Below the pieces are notes generated by a model. The model worked only from the letters and a program-made list of their open reading frames with translations, was not told the origin of the DNA and ran no database searches. This document shows, in pieces, positions 28,501 through 35,979 of a stretch of DNA of 64,000 bases. Numbering within the stretch: the stretch's first letter is position 1; the number at the start of each line of letters is the position of its first letter. Made by a program: the position numbers and the translations under genes. Origin of the DNA: RUG14300 sp964561145 (GTDB taxonomy: Bacteria > Bacillota > Clostridia > Christensenellales > CAG-1252); NCBI GenBank assembly GCA_964561145.1, contig CAZLNZ010000011.1, positions 1 through 64,000 on the forward strand, read 5' to 3'.

Positions 28501-29307
28501 AATAACAGCAGATAGCTTAACGGATTCGTTAAAAGTCTCTGAGCTGCTTTCCTCCGTAAATACCGTGGTCATTTGAGGAATGCCTACAAACTCAGCCAAT
28601 TTCACATCCTTAAGTTCCTCGCTATACCGGGATAAATCAAGATTGTTGACAAGGTTATTGATTACCTCGCCCACGACCGCTGCAAGCTGATTGGCTGTAA
28701 CCTCGAATGTTGTATAGGTCAAATCCTCCCCTTCTGTATAGGGATAATCCTTTAAAGAGGAGAAATCGAATGAGAGCTTTTTAAACAATGCGGTCAAGGT
28801 TTCATCTGATTCATCGTTATCCTCTGCTGCAGCGATTTCATCGCTGTTAAAGTCATCACCATTATCCTCGACCTCTCCGCCCAAGTTAATGGAATCGGTA
28901 ATATCCCTTACAGTGATGTTATAACGATTATCTGTCATATATTGCTCGAGAGTAATATCCGCCCTTTCCTCATCGCTTAAAGCATTATATTCGTCTGTTA
29001 ATTCCTCATCGGTTTTAATGGTCTGATATAAAGCACTATTAAGGGATTTATGAAAATCGTCGAGATCCTTTTCGGTATATTCATTGGTGACAAGTTTGCT
29101 TCTGTCACTCTTATAAACTCCCCTTACCAAGGAAAGGGTTTCCGACAAAGTAACGCCGCCAATCTTAGGACTGACGACCTTATTAAAAGCAACATTGGCT
29201 CCGACAAAGATACCGACCGTAAATAAAACGACTATAACAAGGCAAACCAAACAACATGTCAAACAAGCATGTGAGTTTCTTGCTCTTCCTTTCTTAACTC
29301 TAGGCAT
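22576..29307 (-). CDS. Giant membrane-anchored protein (2243 residues) with about seven divergent repeats
   Basis: I do not recognise the family. The start at 29307 (MPRVKKGRARNSH) has GGAGG 7 nt upstream. A single helix (CLVCLVIVVLFTVGIFVGA, residues ~18-38) follows a basic N-terminus, with the bulk outside. The rest is very acidic and built from divergent repeats of about 225-380 residues. Each repeat has a line like LPEYVFLTTYTSL…TEVLIN (near residues 307, 644, 969, 1236, 1617, 1939 and 2164) followed by a helical segment and a short line like LPTVFEYLTNG. There is no LPxTG, SLH or choline-binding motif. It diverges from dnaA across 615 bp. A role as a large envelope or wall-spanning protein is inferred only. 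Confidence 0.85.
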   Translation of the reverse strand: MPRVKKGRARNSHACLTCCLVCLVIVVLFTVGIFVGANVAFNKVVSPKIGGVTLSETLSLVRGVYKSDRSKLVTNEYTEKDLDDFHKSLNSALYQTIKTDEELTDEYNALSDEERADITLEQYMTDNRYNITVRDITDSINLGGEVEDNGDDFNSDEIAAAEDNDESDETLTALFKKLSFDFSSLKDYPYTEGEDLTYTTFEVTANQLAAVVGEVINNLVNNLDLSRYSEELKDVKLAEFVGIPQMTTVFTEESSSETFNESVKLSAVIELKVKELVNAIAVPMLKEQVSNAEAIIGVVEKILPKNLYISLSVYPLNESKESELSINNYNEKQQTNLKRVINALTNGLNLFEDKDENEENNGEELRGRNVCYAEEYEEDRIDDSFGVDVEVPSIFVQVNQLVNGVFKTIDGYIPVDFVSNEEGSTTLRMAHIQGMLTLMGMYDPEHIEDSVTPHEFLTTLRCLIDEALGSSNKESLDSLYDQLSVNYGVDRDYWNEHNLLDNETMDELPSVIELSKVTYRENAKMKVFMHEGQLTTLVGDAIKNGLFDKDGDTAEAGDEGEDESEDLLDMISFDQILISEYSHESVYKVSYINSSDEEKVLTSGVKNVYKLDIQASIDIVKLLTQQNADDNDLLDALSKALPEKLCLAVEMYVADLVDEEGTVVKRYVGGEEAGNTQFRINKYDEDNTERVIAVIQKMIESLGVENEFSVESITSQLEEGFANVFDTVSDTLYCTIGFSDTDGEGNNVGSVILPSIYEVVYGISTKKIEESTYLTLEDRLTIEETQALFVNIYNTDIRIVEYGDTEASPEDYDIVINKYNPESGDEFLSDLSSKYYLKNKLSSSALFGDGGLDDLVSEDSINFKGYYDEDGEYVEGLYKDSAKSLQDLKVSLSGSSLADLINSSGKLDFLSSGAGSASDYINKLEILTVDYDWSDDKSSLWLDLEFYAFFNKSSGGEEGFTIGKFLPENVILTAKVLLYSESYDDNARFGTEVLINKDDITKLAKLIRIFSEEFSVDDIKNQVSDAIESAFDNIEGSINITYDSESDNSLVIGNIFNTINKLSHKNDDNYVQSDEEDNKLKIELQEFGREPNYNINDESIVDSVDITYYINGIVYSAKNAKEFYDRINTNYYIKDGEEFNSEKIKDGVSIKTSILDFTKLYDDTRKYPDIDTSLYSLEFTAIVNDLVSDELTIEDIGVATVIQSYISEDSIKLVLMFDVENGGSEEEGSSVLPEYVFLTTYTSLTSVDENGVKSYETEVLINSYENYEVTKDLFDRIKLLQDVLNIDFGFSLEDLTGHISDGIKAVFEEYFAAFGDVETGEDYIKLPTVFEYLTNGTLIAGEYDSTKKMFELYDKDKGYHYAVNDGIVGYSDGISFRAISVKDSVGNIVDAVAENRNKLLGYVKYDSLGHESFVVIQTHPEDLMADLREFGKMPTETKVSVNIGDKLGYYDAEYSTFKYSTATEATTTYRGIGLSYTSDSDSYHEPKTGAEGDYYYDDAAAFLNLVNRNYYVKPEEEITLSNLSDQMVIKSSMFDFNKLYNDNRDYESIVNELTGARLTAISNGFYESGISIDGGHAEIVQMHIFSGENKINGYVYLRTTVRVSLINGINSNILPEYLYVACYTNIDPETDESIRYSTELVINDFGYTDSATTLEARVNSTNEFLARLDSLKSNFNVSYNMSMDNIKVTLKDKFSDIFENKLSIFGEIKIENDAIIIPNVFEYLTQGMLVKENGETVYKSGDGYRMLELDGEQTSPEVFRNRLRELGRNDILNSDGSMSVWVDGKPYAGIDKLLYNDNSSNLSADAFYSEMQAYYFLKNEVKSTTFTSGGDELSNLTGDLAGVFNLTGNSNVAEDGSFIAAYMRCGLYNYNGEQKAPKLSDKALAALINEQSSIDLTAINSVNGVSITSIKITNVSAKTQTIEITAKVITDGSSIMPEFFYLTTITTRTLGEGDPSYSTTVTLNRFSQNDFLSFKNNIEHIAEVGFKGKIDSDGVATAVEDALKSLLDDKLASYQNGFGEYAVEDRNTSGFGYIEFKNIYDVLVEKTGATKTETSSKDIQKVIYKLHNVNTQLLVNEGKAEYTIGLDYMTDRNMAWILSKTTNLDVCQTIIFTDTNGNYEGYESILQGHEANFAFANGVNYIFSTVKVNASSIGSNVSLLPDNIYASVLVDGDNNVKYAFLNDFNASEQALFESFVEDDSNDLDVKGEIQEKLAALKTLYSFNDASYEQGDFINYFGKLVKNS

Positions 29308-29843
29308 ACCAATACCTCCAATAAACACTAAAGAAACGCTATATTCTAAAAGGAATAATTGCTATTACATTACCCCCGACAAGCATTTCAATATATATGT
29401 AATATAATACAAACTTAGTGCAGCTTATCGTAAATAACCCTTAACTGCAAGCTTTACTACTATATAATATAGCTTGAACACAGTATAACATAAACCTTGA
29501 TTCATTGCAAATATAATAATAAATATTATTATATGCCGCAAATGTGTACTTTTGACGAAAAACATATTTGAAAAATAACAGCACATCCGCAGAAGTGTCG
29601 AAAAACAATGGTATTAAGTTGAGAATTCCGAATTAAAAAAGTGTTTTTTTATAGTGATTAGAATTCTAGGAAAAAGTCTCGAGTGACGTAATGTGTAATA
29701 ATTCGGCATAGCCGAAATGCGGAGGATTGTAACCAATGTTTCTTTGCGTAGGGTATTATTTTGGCAATCATCTTCTGCAAAACGATAATAAAATACTGAA
29801 CTTTTCTTTTTGGAAAAAAGTATTGATTTCACACATATTATAC
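29308..29843. other. AT-rich intergenic region beside dnaA, possible part of oriC
   Basis: No convincing gene in 536 bp. The region is very AT-rich, with runs such as TATAATAATAAATATTATTATA near 29510-29535 (given as position only beyond 20 bases) that could serve as an unwinding element. I found no perfect TTATCCACA DnaA box on either strand. Location between a minus-strand gene and dnaA fits an origin. Confidence 0.35.
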
Positions 29844-29872
29844 TTGAAAAAATGTCGCTTTTTTATTATAAT
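29844..29872 (+). promoter_or_regulatory. Sigma-A promoter of dnaA
   Basis: TTGAAA (29844-29849), 17-nt spacer, perfect TATAAT (29867-29872), 51 bp before the dnaA ATG. AAAGGAAA upstream of the ATG serves as ribosome site. Confidence 0.7.
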
Positions 29873-29922
29873 ATATAGTAGGGAATAATATTATTCTCAA
29901 GTATCAACAAAGGAAACTGTCA

Positions 29923-31284
29923 ATGAATAACAATACGGACATCAATCTTCTTTGGGAAGTCGTCAAACAAAAGCTTTCTTCCTCGCCTAAAATCAGTGCG
30001 ATTGCTTTTACTATTTACTTCAACGATTTGAAGCCTTATACCGTTAGAGGTAATACCCTAATTCTTTTGGCATCTCTTGAAGCCCACAGAAAATATATCA
30101 ATTCCACATTTAGAAAGCAACTGCTCGAAGCATTAAAGGAAGCGGATTCGCCCTATGACGATTATGCAATTATTCTAAAGGAAGAAGCCGACAACATAGA
30201 GCCGATGGAACCTATACAAGAGGTTCCCGTAGATGTTTATCAAGACAGCATTCCCTTTACAAAAGAATACACCTTTGACACCTTCGTTGTCGGTGATAGT
30301 AATAAACTTGCGGCAATGACTTGTGTGGCAATTGCAGAAAATCCCGGTGATATTTACAATCCTCTTTTCATTTACAGTCGCCCGGGCCTCGGCAAAACCC
30401 ACCTACTTAACGCTATAGGAAATTATCTTATTTCCCACAATCCGGGGCTCAAAGTGCTGTATATCACTGCGGAAAATTTCACCAATGATTACATATACAG
30501 CATTAGAAATAACAAGAATGCGGATTTTATCAAGCTTTTTAATGAAAAATACCGAAATCAAGACGTTCTTATGCTCGATGACGTGCAATTTCTTGAAAAA
30601 GCTGAAAAAACTCAAGAAGCACTCTTCCATATTTTCAATGACCTTTTCGCAAAGAAAAAGCAAATTATCATTTCATCCGATCGTCCCATCAAGAATCTGA
30701 CATTCTTCGATGAAAGATTGTCATCTCGCTTTGCATCGGGTATAACGGTCAACATCGAAACCCCTTCTTTTGAGGATAGAGTTGCAATCCTTCAAAAGAA
30801 AACCTATGCTTACAGGTTCCAAATAAGCAGAGAGGTTATGTATTACCTTGCCGATATCGAAAGAACAAATATCAGAGTATTGGAGGGCATGCTTAAAACC
30901 GTAGGAATGTATTCAAGACTTGTCAATCATCCTGCCGATACCGTCGATTTTGCAAAGGAAGCTTTGCGTGACACCGCCAACAACTCGGAGGACAGTGTAA
31001 CGATCGAACGTATCATGGAAGCCACGGCAAAGTATTTCAACAAAACGGTTGAGGAATTGACCGTTCCCAGCCGAGCCAGTGAAATACTTGTCCCGAGGCA
31101 GTATGCAATGTACGTAATCACAATGATGATGCCGAATATTCCCCTTTCCACTATTGGAAAATACTTCCACAAAGAACATACAACCGTAATGCACGCTAGG
31201 GACAAGGTTGAAAGACTTCTTCAATCCGACGAGAAGGCAAAACTCATTGTTGACGACATAAAGAACCTTGTTTTGAACAAATAG
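29923..31284 (+). CDS. dnaA: Chromosomal replication initiator DnaA (divergent)
   Basis: Opens oriC by binding DnaA boxes and loading the helicase. 453 residues, normal length. Domain I is at ~1-85, a short linker follows, and the AAA+ domain III has Walker A RPGLGKTHLLNAIGNY (usual GGVGLGKTHL, so the first glycines are changed) and Walker B VLMLDDVQFLE. Domain IV ends in STIGKYFHKEHTTVMHARDK: the usual FGGRDHTTVMHA signature is one residue shorter and D is replaced by E. These changes lie at the DNA-contact loop, so its box may differ from TTATCCACA. dnaN follows on the same strand after 216 bp. Confidence 0.96.
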   Translation: MNNNTDINLLWEVVKQKLSSSPKISAIAFTIYFNDLKPYTVRGNTLILLASLEAHRKYINSTFRKQLLEALKEADSPYDDYAIILKEEADNIEPMEPIQEVPVDVYQDSIPFTKEYTFDTFVVGDSNKLAAMTCVAIAENPGDIYNPLFIYSRPGLGKTHLLNAIGNYLISHNPGLKVLYITAENFTNDYIYSIRNNKNADFIKLFNEKYRNQDVLMLDDVQFLEKAEKTQEALFHIFNDLFAKKKQIIISSDRPIKNLTFFDERLSSRFASGITVNIETPSFEDRVAILQKKTYAYRFQISREVMYYLADIERTNIRVLEGMLKTVGMYSRLVNHPADTVDFAKEALRDTANNSEDSVTIERIMEATAKYFNKTVEELTVPSRASEILVPRQYAMYVITMMMPNIPLSTIGKYFHKEHTTVMHARDKVERLLQSDEKAKLIVDDIKNLVLNK

Positions 31285-31500
31285 GTTGAAAATTGAACAC
31301 GTTACGCACAAGTTGCGCACCGCTTTTCAACAAGGTTTAAACAATACAAAACGTACTAGAAAGGCATATATTGTTTCCCGAGAAACTAATCGACACAATT
31401 TGTTGTGGTTTTCGGAGAAATGCACATATTAACCGTCATTATAATTATTTTGACGATGATAAACTAAAAGAAATAAAAAAAGCTTAAAAGGAGAACGGCT
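31285..31500. other. dnaA-dnaN intergenic region with variant DnaA-box candidates
   Basis: Candidate boxes related to TTATNCACA: TTACGCACA (31302-31310), TTGCGCACC (31313-31321) and AAATGCACA (31418-31426). The first two are 11 bp apart, about one helical turn. A bipartite origin flanking dnaA is known in other Bacillota. Weak evidence: short, degenerate matches. Confidence 0.35.
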
Positions 31501-32607
31501 ATGAAGCTTAGATGTGACGGACTTGCATTATCAGAAGCAGTTTTAAAAGTAGCAAAGGCTATATCGATTAAGAAAAACAATACCGTATTAGAGGGTATTA
31601 AGCTTACAGCGGCAGACGGTTTCTTGACCTTGACCGCAACAGACCTTGAAATCACCATAAGCAAGAAAATTGTTGCAGATGTTAAAATCGAAGGTGAAGT
31701 TCTTGTTACGGGAAAAGTCTTTGCAGAGTATGTAAAGAGTCTTGATCACGAGGTAATTGAACTGGAATGTACCGATTCTAAAAACATTGCAATTCATTAT
31801 GGTGACAACCAAGTATTTATTAAACTGATGGATGTTTCCGCATACCCTGCTATAGATGAAGTCGAGAACGATAGCGAATTGGAATTAAAGAAAGAGGATT
31901 TGAAGGATATTATCAACAAAACTGTTTTTTCAGCATCTATAGAGGATGGCAGACCTATATTGAAAGGTTGTTTGTTTGAAGTTTCCGACGATAGACTTAC
32001 CGTCGTTGCACTTGACGGCTACAGACTTGCACTTTGTAATAAAAATATTGTTAGTGGTACAAAGGATAAAGCCAACTATGTTATTCCTGCAAGAAGTTTG
32101 GCTGAGATTGCAAAATTTATCGACGAGGGTGAGGAAAGTGTCAAGCTTGTTTTCGGTCATGATAAGCTTTATGTCAATATCAACAATACCATTGTTATAA
32201 GCCGTTTGATTATGAGCGAGTTTATCAATTATCGTAACATATTGACCAGTGGTTTCACAACTTCTGTTACCTTCAATAAAGCTCAATTCTATGAAAGCGT
32301 ATATAGGGCTACAATAATGAGCAAAGCAGGCAAAAACAACCTTGTAAAGGTTGAGGTTAAGGAAAATACAATGCTTATTGACAGTACAAGCGAAATGGGT
32401 GTTGTTCATGAAACAATTCCTGCTGATGTTGACGGAAAGGAAACGCTTATATGTTTCAACGGAAAATATCTCCTAGATTTCCTCAATGTTGTTGATGATG
32501 AATTTGTCAAAATGAACGTTAAGACAAGCAATTCGCCTTGTATCTTCAATCAAGTGGAAGGAGACGATTACCTGTTCCTTATCTTACCTATGAGGATAAC
32601 TTATTAA
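31501..32607 (+). CDS. dnaN: DNA polymerase III beta subunit (sliding clamp)
   Basis: Ring-shaped clamp that tethers the replicative polymerase. 368 residues, standard length, three clamp domains. Recognisable lines are SIKKNNTVLEGIKLTAADGF, the middle-domain line SIEDGRPILKGCLFEV, and the C-terminus ending FLILPMRITY, the usual IMPMRL-type end. AAAAGGAGAA lies 9 nt upstream of the ATG. It is second in the dnaA-dnaN pair. The usual next genes (S4-domain yaaA, recF, gyrB) are missing here; recF and gyrB lie 17-19 kb away. Confidence 0.97.
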   Translation: MKLRCDGLALSEAVLKVAKAISIKKNNTVLEGIKLTAADGFLTLTATDLEITISKKIVADVKIEGEVLVTGKVFAEYVKSLDHEVIELECTDSKNIAIHYGDNQVFIKLMDVSAYPAIDEVENDSELELKKEDLKDIINKTVFSASIEDGRPILKGCLFEVSDDRLTVVALDGYRLALCNKNIVSGTKDKANYVIPARSLAEIAKFIDEGEESVKLVFGHDKLYVNINNTIVISRLIMSEFINYRNILTSGFTTSVTFNKAQFYESVYRATIMSKAGKNNLVKVEVKENTMLIDSTSEMGVVHETIPADVDGKETLICFNGKYLLDFLNVVDDEFVKMNVKTSNSPCIFNQVEGDDYLFLILPMRITY

Positions 32608-32650
32608 TGGTCTTATAAAGGTTAAAATGTAATATAAGTAGTTTTAGAAA

Positions 32651-32681
32651 AGGGTAATAATTAGCTTATTGCTCTTTTTTT
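32651..32681 (+). terminator. Intrinsic terminator of dnaN
   Basis: AGGGTAATAA pairs with TTATTGCTCT (two G-T pairs) across a 5-nt loop, followed by seven T residues. Confidence 0.7.
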
Positions 32682-32694
32682 GTTGAGTTATATA

Positions 32695-32756
32695 ATTTAC
32701 ACCCGAAAGGGTGTAAATTGATGTGTTGATGCGATTTTTGCACCCGATAGGGTATA
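32695..32756. repeat. Two HipB-operator-like palindromes downstream of dnaN
   Basis: TTTACACCCGAAAGGGTGTA and flanks at 32695-32718 (perfect 10-bp arms around GAAA) and a second site CACCCGATAGGGTATAG at 32738-32756. They closely match the three palindromes before hipB (40553-40653), 8 kb away, but no hipB-like gene follows. The next 140 bp hold nothing I recognise. Confidence 0.55.
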
Positions 32757-32901
32757 GTTTTTTGTTTTTTTTTTAGAACATGTAGCTACGACAACTTTCT
32801 TTGCTACAATTTCCCAGGCTTGTTCCTCTGTCACAATCCACCGCTCCTTATGTCACTCGGGGCACTATTGTTGACAATTTGTTATAGAATAATACTATCT
32901 T

Positions 32902-33153
32902 ATTGTAGGGCGGGGGCTCGTCTCCCGCCGAAATCCATGTTTACACTACGGTGTGTACCACACCTACAGTCCCTCCGTCTTTTCTCTTCGCTCAAATCTA
33001 CCTCCCCTTACACGGACCAATGCGAGGCTTTTTCTGCGGATTCTAATTCATCATACGTAGTGCGGGCAAGGCTTACACCGCATCCTTACAAAACAACAGA
33101 CATAAAAGTAAATAAATGCTACTAAAAAATGAAAAACGCAGGAGCATACATCT
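32902..33153 (+). repeat. Long intergenic repeat, copy 1 (about 250 bp)
   Basis: Begins ATTGTAGGGCGGGGGCTCGT and continues through CTCCCGCCGAAATCC. Largely matched by 46671-46922. A fragment of the same start recurs at 33431-33461. The opening forms a GC-rich hairpin. ORFs inside it (such as 32820-33125) share the peptide CRAGARLPPKS between copies only because the DNA is repeated. Confidence 0.75.
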
Positions 33154-33361
33154 AAATGTCATACTGATCGGAAAGAATGCGGTACAATATATTCACAAAT
33201 AATCCAAATGACAAAGCCACATCTAGAAAATATTGCATACCAATTCTGCAATATCAACCTAATATATACAGCCAAATATTCTAAAATGTCATACTGAGCG
33301 AAAGGCGAAGCCTGAAGTCGAACCCCGTAGGGGCGATGTTCGACATCGGTATCTCATCCTT
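33154..33361 (+). repeat. Structured intergenic repeat, forward copy F1
   Basis: A composite of about 208 bp: a half-unit starting TGTCATACTGATCGG, a ~120 bp AT-rich spacer, then the full unit TGTCATACTGAGCG … AGTCGAACCCC … GGTATCTCATCC. The full unit folds into short hairpins. This entry describes the family; other copies are listed separately. Confidence 0.85.
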
Positions 33362-33462
33362 GTTATTATTATATATTGCAAGTTAGAGATTGTTTTCTTG
33401 TAAGTTATCGTTATCATTACAACATCATACATTGTAGGGCGTGGCTATCCTCCCGCCGTATC

Positions 33463-33496
33463 AAAAAAAGCCGCCTTCGTGTAAAGGCAGGCGTTT
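33463..33496 (-). terminator. Intrinsic terminator of the archaeal-type ATPase gene
   Basis: On the minus strand GCCTGCCTT and AAGGCGGC pair across a 6-nt loop (one bulge) and are followed by seven T residues. Confidence 0.65.
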
Positions 33497-33533
33497 TATG
33501 AATTTTTAAGTATTGATGCGTTAAAGCACATTA

Positions 33534-34967
33534 TTATTCAACAATAGATACTAAATCTGTTGCATCAATAAGTACAACATTGTTGTGAGAATTTGCATAT
33601 TCCTTGACTGTAGTTGTAAATCCGGAAAGCGAGAATAAATAGTAATAAATATTACCATTAACAAAAACTTTGTTTTGCAATTTTTTAAGTTGCTGCATAT
33701 CAAAGCATTCGTTTGTGAATTTGCACTCTCCAAATATGAAATTATCCCCTTTTATATCGGGTGCTAATATGTCGATTTCGAGATTAAGGGATTGCTTTTG
33801 TCCATCTATTATTTGTATGGTTTTGCCCCAATAACGAGATGCGTTGTGAATTCTAAATGGTAGTTTATTTTTTTTATTCAATATATATAGATAATCTAGA
33901 CATAGTTTTTCAAAGGGGGTTGATGCAAAGAAATGCAAATTCCCCTTTACGTTTTCCACCCATACACCATCTATGTCACCGTTTTCAAGGTCAGTAAGGT
34001 TTGGATATGCAAACGCATACCAAAAACGGAAGAAATTATCGGTTAGTATATAATTTCCTTTTGAGGAATTAACTTTATCTTTGTCCGAGGATAGTGCAGA
34101 CGTTTCCTTCTTTACAATAGAGATTTCAATTAGATTCTTGAGATATACGCTCAACTTGCTTTTTTCAAGTCTTGTTTTGTTCATTATCTCTGCAAAAGAA
34201 TTGCTTCCAAGTGCAATGGCTTCGACAATGGTGTTATAAACTGCTGTTTCCCTAAGCTCTTGCTTTAATAGAAATTCTACTTCGTTATAAAGGGGACAGC
34301 CCTTTCGCAAAATGTTTTGCTTGATATTGTTTTCCAATGAAAGATTGTTGCTGAATTGTCTCAAATAATGAGGAACTCCTCCCAATATAGAATAAACTAA
34401 TAACTTATCTTCACTAGAATAATTTGGAAAGAATTTTATAGCATCAATATACGGCAGAGGATTGATTTTATAAATGCCGGTCGTTCTTCCGTATAACGGA
34501 TTTTTCTCGGAAAGTAATTCTTTTTCGATAAAACTCATAGCACTTCCGCAGAGAACAATCATTATATTTTCGTGACGGAGTTTTTCATCCCATAGTACTT
34601 GCAATATTGACGGAATACTTTGGTTGACCTTGCAGGCATATGGAAATTCGTCTATGACCAAGAGTTTCTTTTTATCGGTGTTGATGAATAAAACAGAGGA
34701 AAAAGCTTGCTCCCAATCTGAAAAACAGTTAACGTACTCGAATGTTGGAATATTATAGGAACGGATCTTATCCGTGAATGATTGTAGCTGTTTTATGTCC
34801 GTATACTCACGGCACGTATAGAAAAAGCACTGTTTATCCTTGCAAAACTCGTTTAATAATTCAGTTTTACCAACACGGCGTCTTCCGTATAATACGATTA
34901 ATTCCGCTTTATCCGACTGATATGCATCATTTAGAAATTGTAATTCATTTTTACGACCAATAAACAT
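33534..34967 (-). CDS. Archaeal-type AAA ATPase with DUF234 nuclease-like C-terminus
   Basis: 477 residues from the ATG at 34967, with GGAG 6 nt upstream (the longer start at 34979 would overlap that site). MFIGRKNELQFLNDAY opens the ATPase_2 domain; Walker A is YGRRRVGKTELL (~residue 26), Walker B KLLVIDEFPYA (~100). A winged-helix segment lies at ~250-290. The C-terminal DUF234 part (EIDILAPDIKGDNFIFGECK) has the E/D…D…ExK pattern of PD-(D/E)XK nucleases. It is a stand-alone gene amid intergenic repeats. The family is mobile and of unknown role; a defence or toxin function is possible but not shown. Confidence 0.88.
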   Translation of the reverse strand: MFIGRKNELQFLNDAYQSDKAELIVLYGRRRVGKTELLNEFCKDKQCFFYTCREYTDIKQLQSFTDKIRSYNIPTFEYVNCFSDWEQAFSSVLFINTDKKKLLVIDEFPYACKVNQSIPSILQVLWDEKLRHENIMIVLCGSAMSFIEKELLSEKNPLYGRTTGIYKINPLPYIDAIKFFPNYSSEDKLLVYSILGGVPHYLRQFSNNLSLENNIKQNILRKGCPLYNEVEFLLKQELRETAVYNTIVEAIALGSNSFAEIMNKTRLEKSKLSVYLKNLIEISIVKKETSALSSDKDKVNSSKGNYILTDNFFRFWYAFAYPNLTDLENGDIDGVWVENVKGNLHFFASTPFEKLCLDYLYILNKKNKLPFRIHNASRYWGKTIQIIDGQKQSLNLEIDILAPDIKGDNFIFGECKFTNECFDMQQLKKLQNKVFVNGNIYYYLFSLSGFTTTVKEYANSHNNVVLIDATDLVSIVE

Positions 34968-34988
34968 AGCTAACTCCATATACTATCA

Positions 34989-35013
34989 TTGTCTAATCTA
35001 GATTTGTCTAATC
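34989..35013. repeat. Direct repeat TTGTCTAATC x2 in the ATPase leader
   Basis: TTGTCTAATC at about 34989-34998 and 35004-35013, with a CTAGAT core between them, directly downstream of the promoter. A similar TCTAGATTTTGTCTAA lies upstream of the SipW operon near 39836. Possible operator. Confidence 0.35.
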
Positions 35014-35029
35014 ACGATTTTACAAAAAT

Positions 35030-35059
35030 ATTGTAACAGATAATAATATCATGTGTCAA
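35030..35059 (-). promoter_or_regulatory. Sigma-A promoter of the archaeal-type ATPase gene
   Basis: On the minus strand TTGACA (35054-35059), 18-nt spacer, TACAAT (35030-35035). Upstream (35060-35345) is AT-rich sequence with no recognisable gene. Confidence 0.65.
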
Positions 35060-35345
35060 GACTTGTTATCGTAAATTGTATAAATAATTGCAAAAAATAT
35101 GTATAAATACATACTTGGCGGAATGAAAGTTGTGAAATAAAATAAGAAAGCATCAAAATGATAAAGTTGCAGTTGAAAAAATCAATACTTGCTATTAGAA
35201 ATCATTGAAATATAGCAAAAGATATGTATAACGTCCCATGAACGGAAGGAAAGATGTGCGACAAAATAAGAAACAATATCGATATTAAGCTTATTAGATA
35301 ATAGGAAATAACTTTATTATATCAAAAAGAATAAAGTAGTGGATC

Positions 35346-35549
35346 AATGTTACACTGAGCGAAAGAAAGTGGTACAATATATATACCAATAATCTAAATA
35401 ATAAAATTACACTTAGAAACAATAAATGTCAATTCTATAATGCGAACCATTTTTTTACTATTAAACAGTCTAAAATGTCATACTGAGCGGAAGGCGAAGC
35501 CTGAAGTCGAACCCCATCGGGGCGACACAAAGTGTCGGTATCTTATCCT
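35346..35549 (+). repeat. Structured intergenic repeat, forward copy F2
   Basis: Same composite design as F1, with a degenerate first half-unit (TTACACTGAGCG). The stem next to GGTATC changes to GACACAAAGTGTC, with pairing kept although the bases differ. Confidence 0.8.
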
Positions 35550-35658
35550 TGTTAAAAGGAATGTGATAAAGCAAATCAAAAATACTCCAAATGACAATAA
35601 AGAAATATAAACGATAAAATGTAGTGTAAAACTCGAATAAAATACTGGTACTGCATGT

Positions 35659-35865
35659 AAATGTCATACTGAGCGGAAGGAATGCGGTACAATATATTCA
35701 CAAATAATCCAAATGACAAAGCCACATCTAGAAAATATTGCATGCCAATTCTGCAGTATCAACCTAATATATACAGCCAAATATTCTAAAATGTCATACT
35801 GAGCGGAAGGCGTAGCCTGCAGTCGAACCCCATCGGGGCGATGTGTAACATCGGTATCTCATCCT
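35659..35865 (+). repeat. Structured intergenic repeat, forward copy F3
   Basis: Nearly identical to F1 along its whole length, including the spacer (GGTACAATATATTCACAAAT). Confidence 0.85.
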
Positions 35866-35935
35866 TGAAAAAGTCCTGTAAAGCATTGTTTTAATTGATG
35901 TATTAATTTTTTCAATCTGTATCATTTTCAAAAAA

Positions 35936-35958
35936 ACTCCTCTTTTTGATAGAGGAGT
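35936..35958 (-). terminator. Terminator of the SipW/CBM26 operon
   Basis: On the minus strand ACTCCTCT-ATCAAAA-AGAGGAGT followed by a T run, 22 bp after the stop at 35980. Confidence 0.8.
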
Positions 35959-35979
35959 CTTGTTTTTTGTTCAGCATTA

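Noticed and set aside
29614..29832. Open frame of 72 codons on the minus strand near the origin.
   Set aside because: No ribosome site, no recognisable domain, and composition like random AT-rich intergenic DNA.
32820..33125. Open frame of 101 codons containing CRAGARLPPKS.
   Set aside because: It lies in the long repeat; the same peptide appears in 46610-46822 only because the DNA is repeated. No ribosome site or domain.
33154..35865. Regular repeats suggested a CRISPR array.
   Set aside because: Units are about 80-200 bp, in both directions, with repeated rather than unique spacers, and no cas genes are present.
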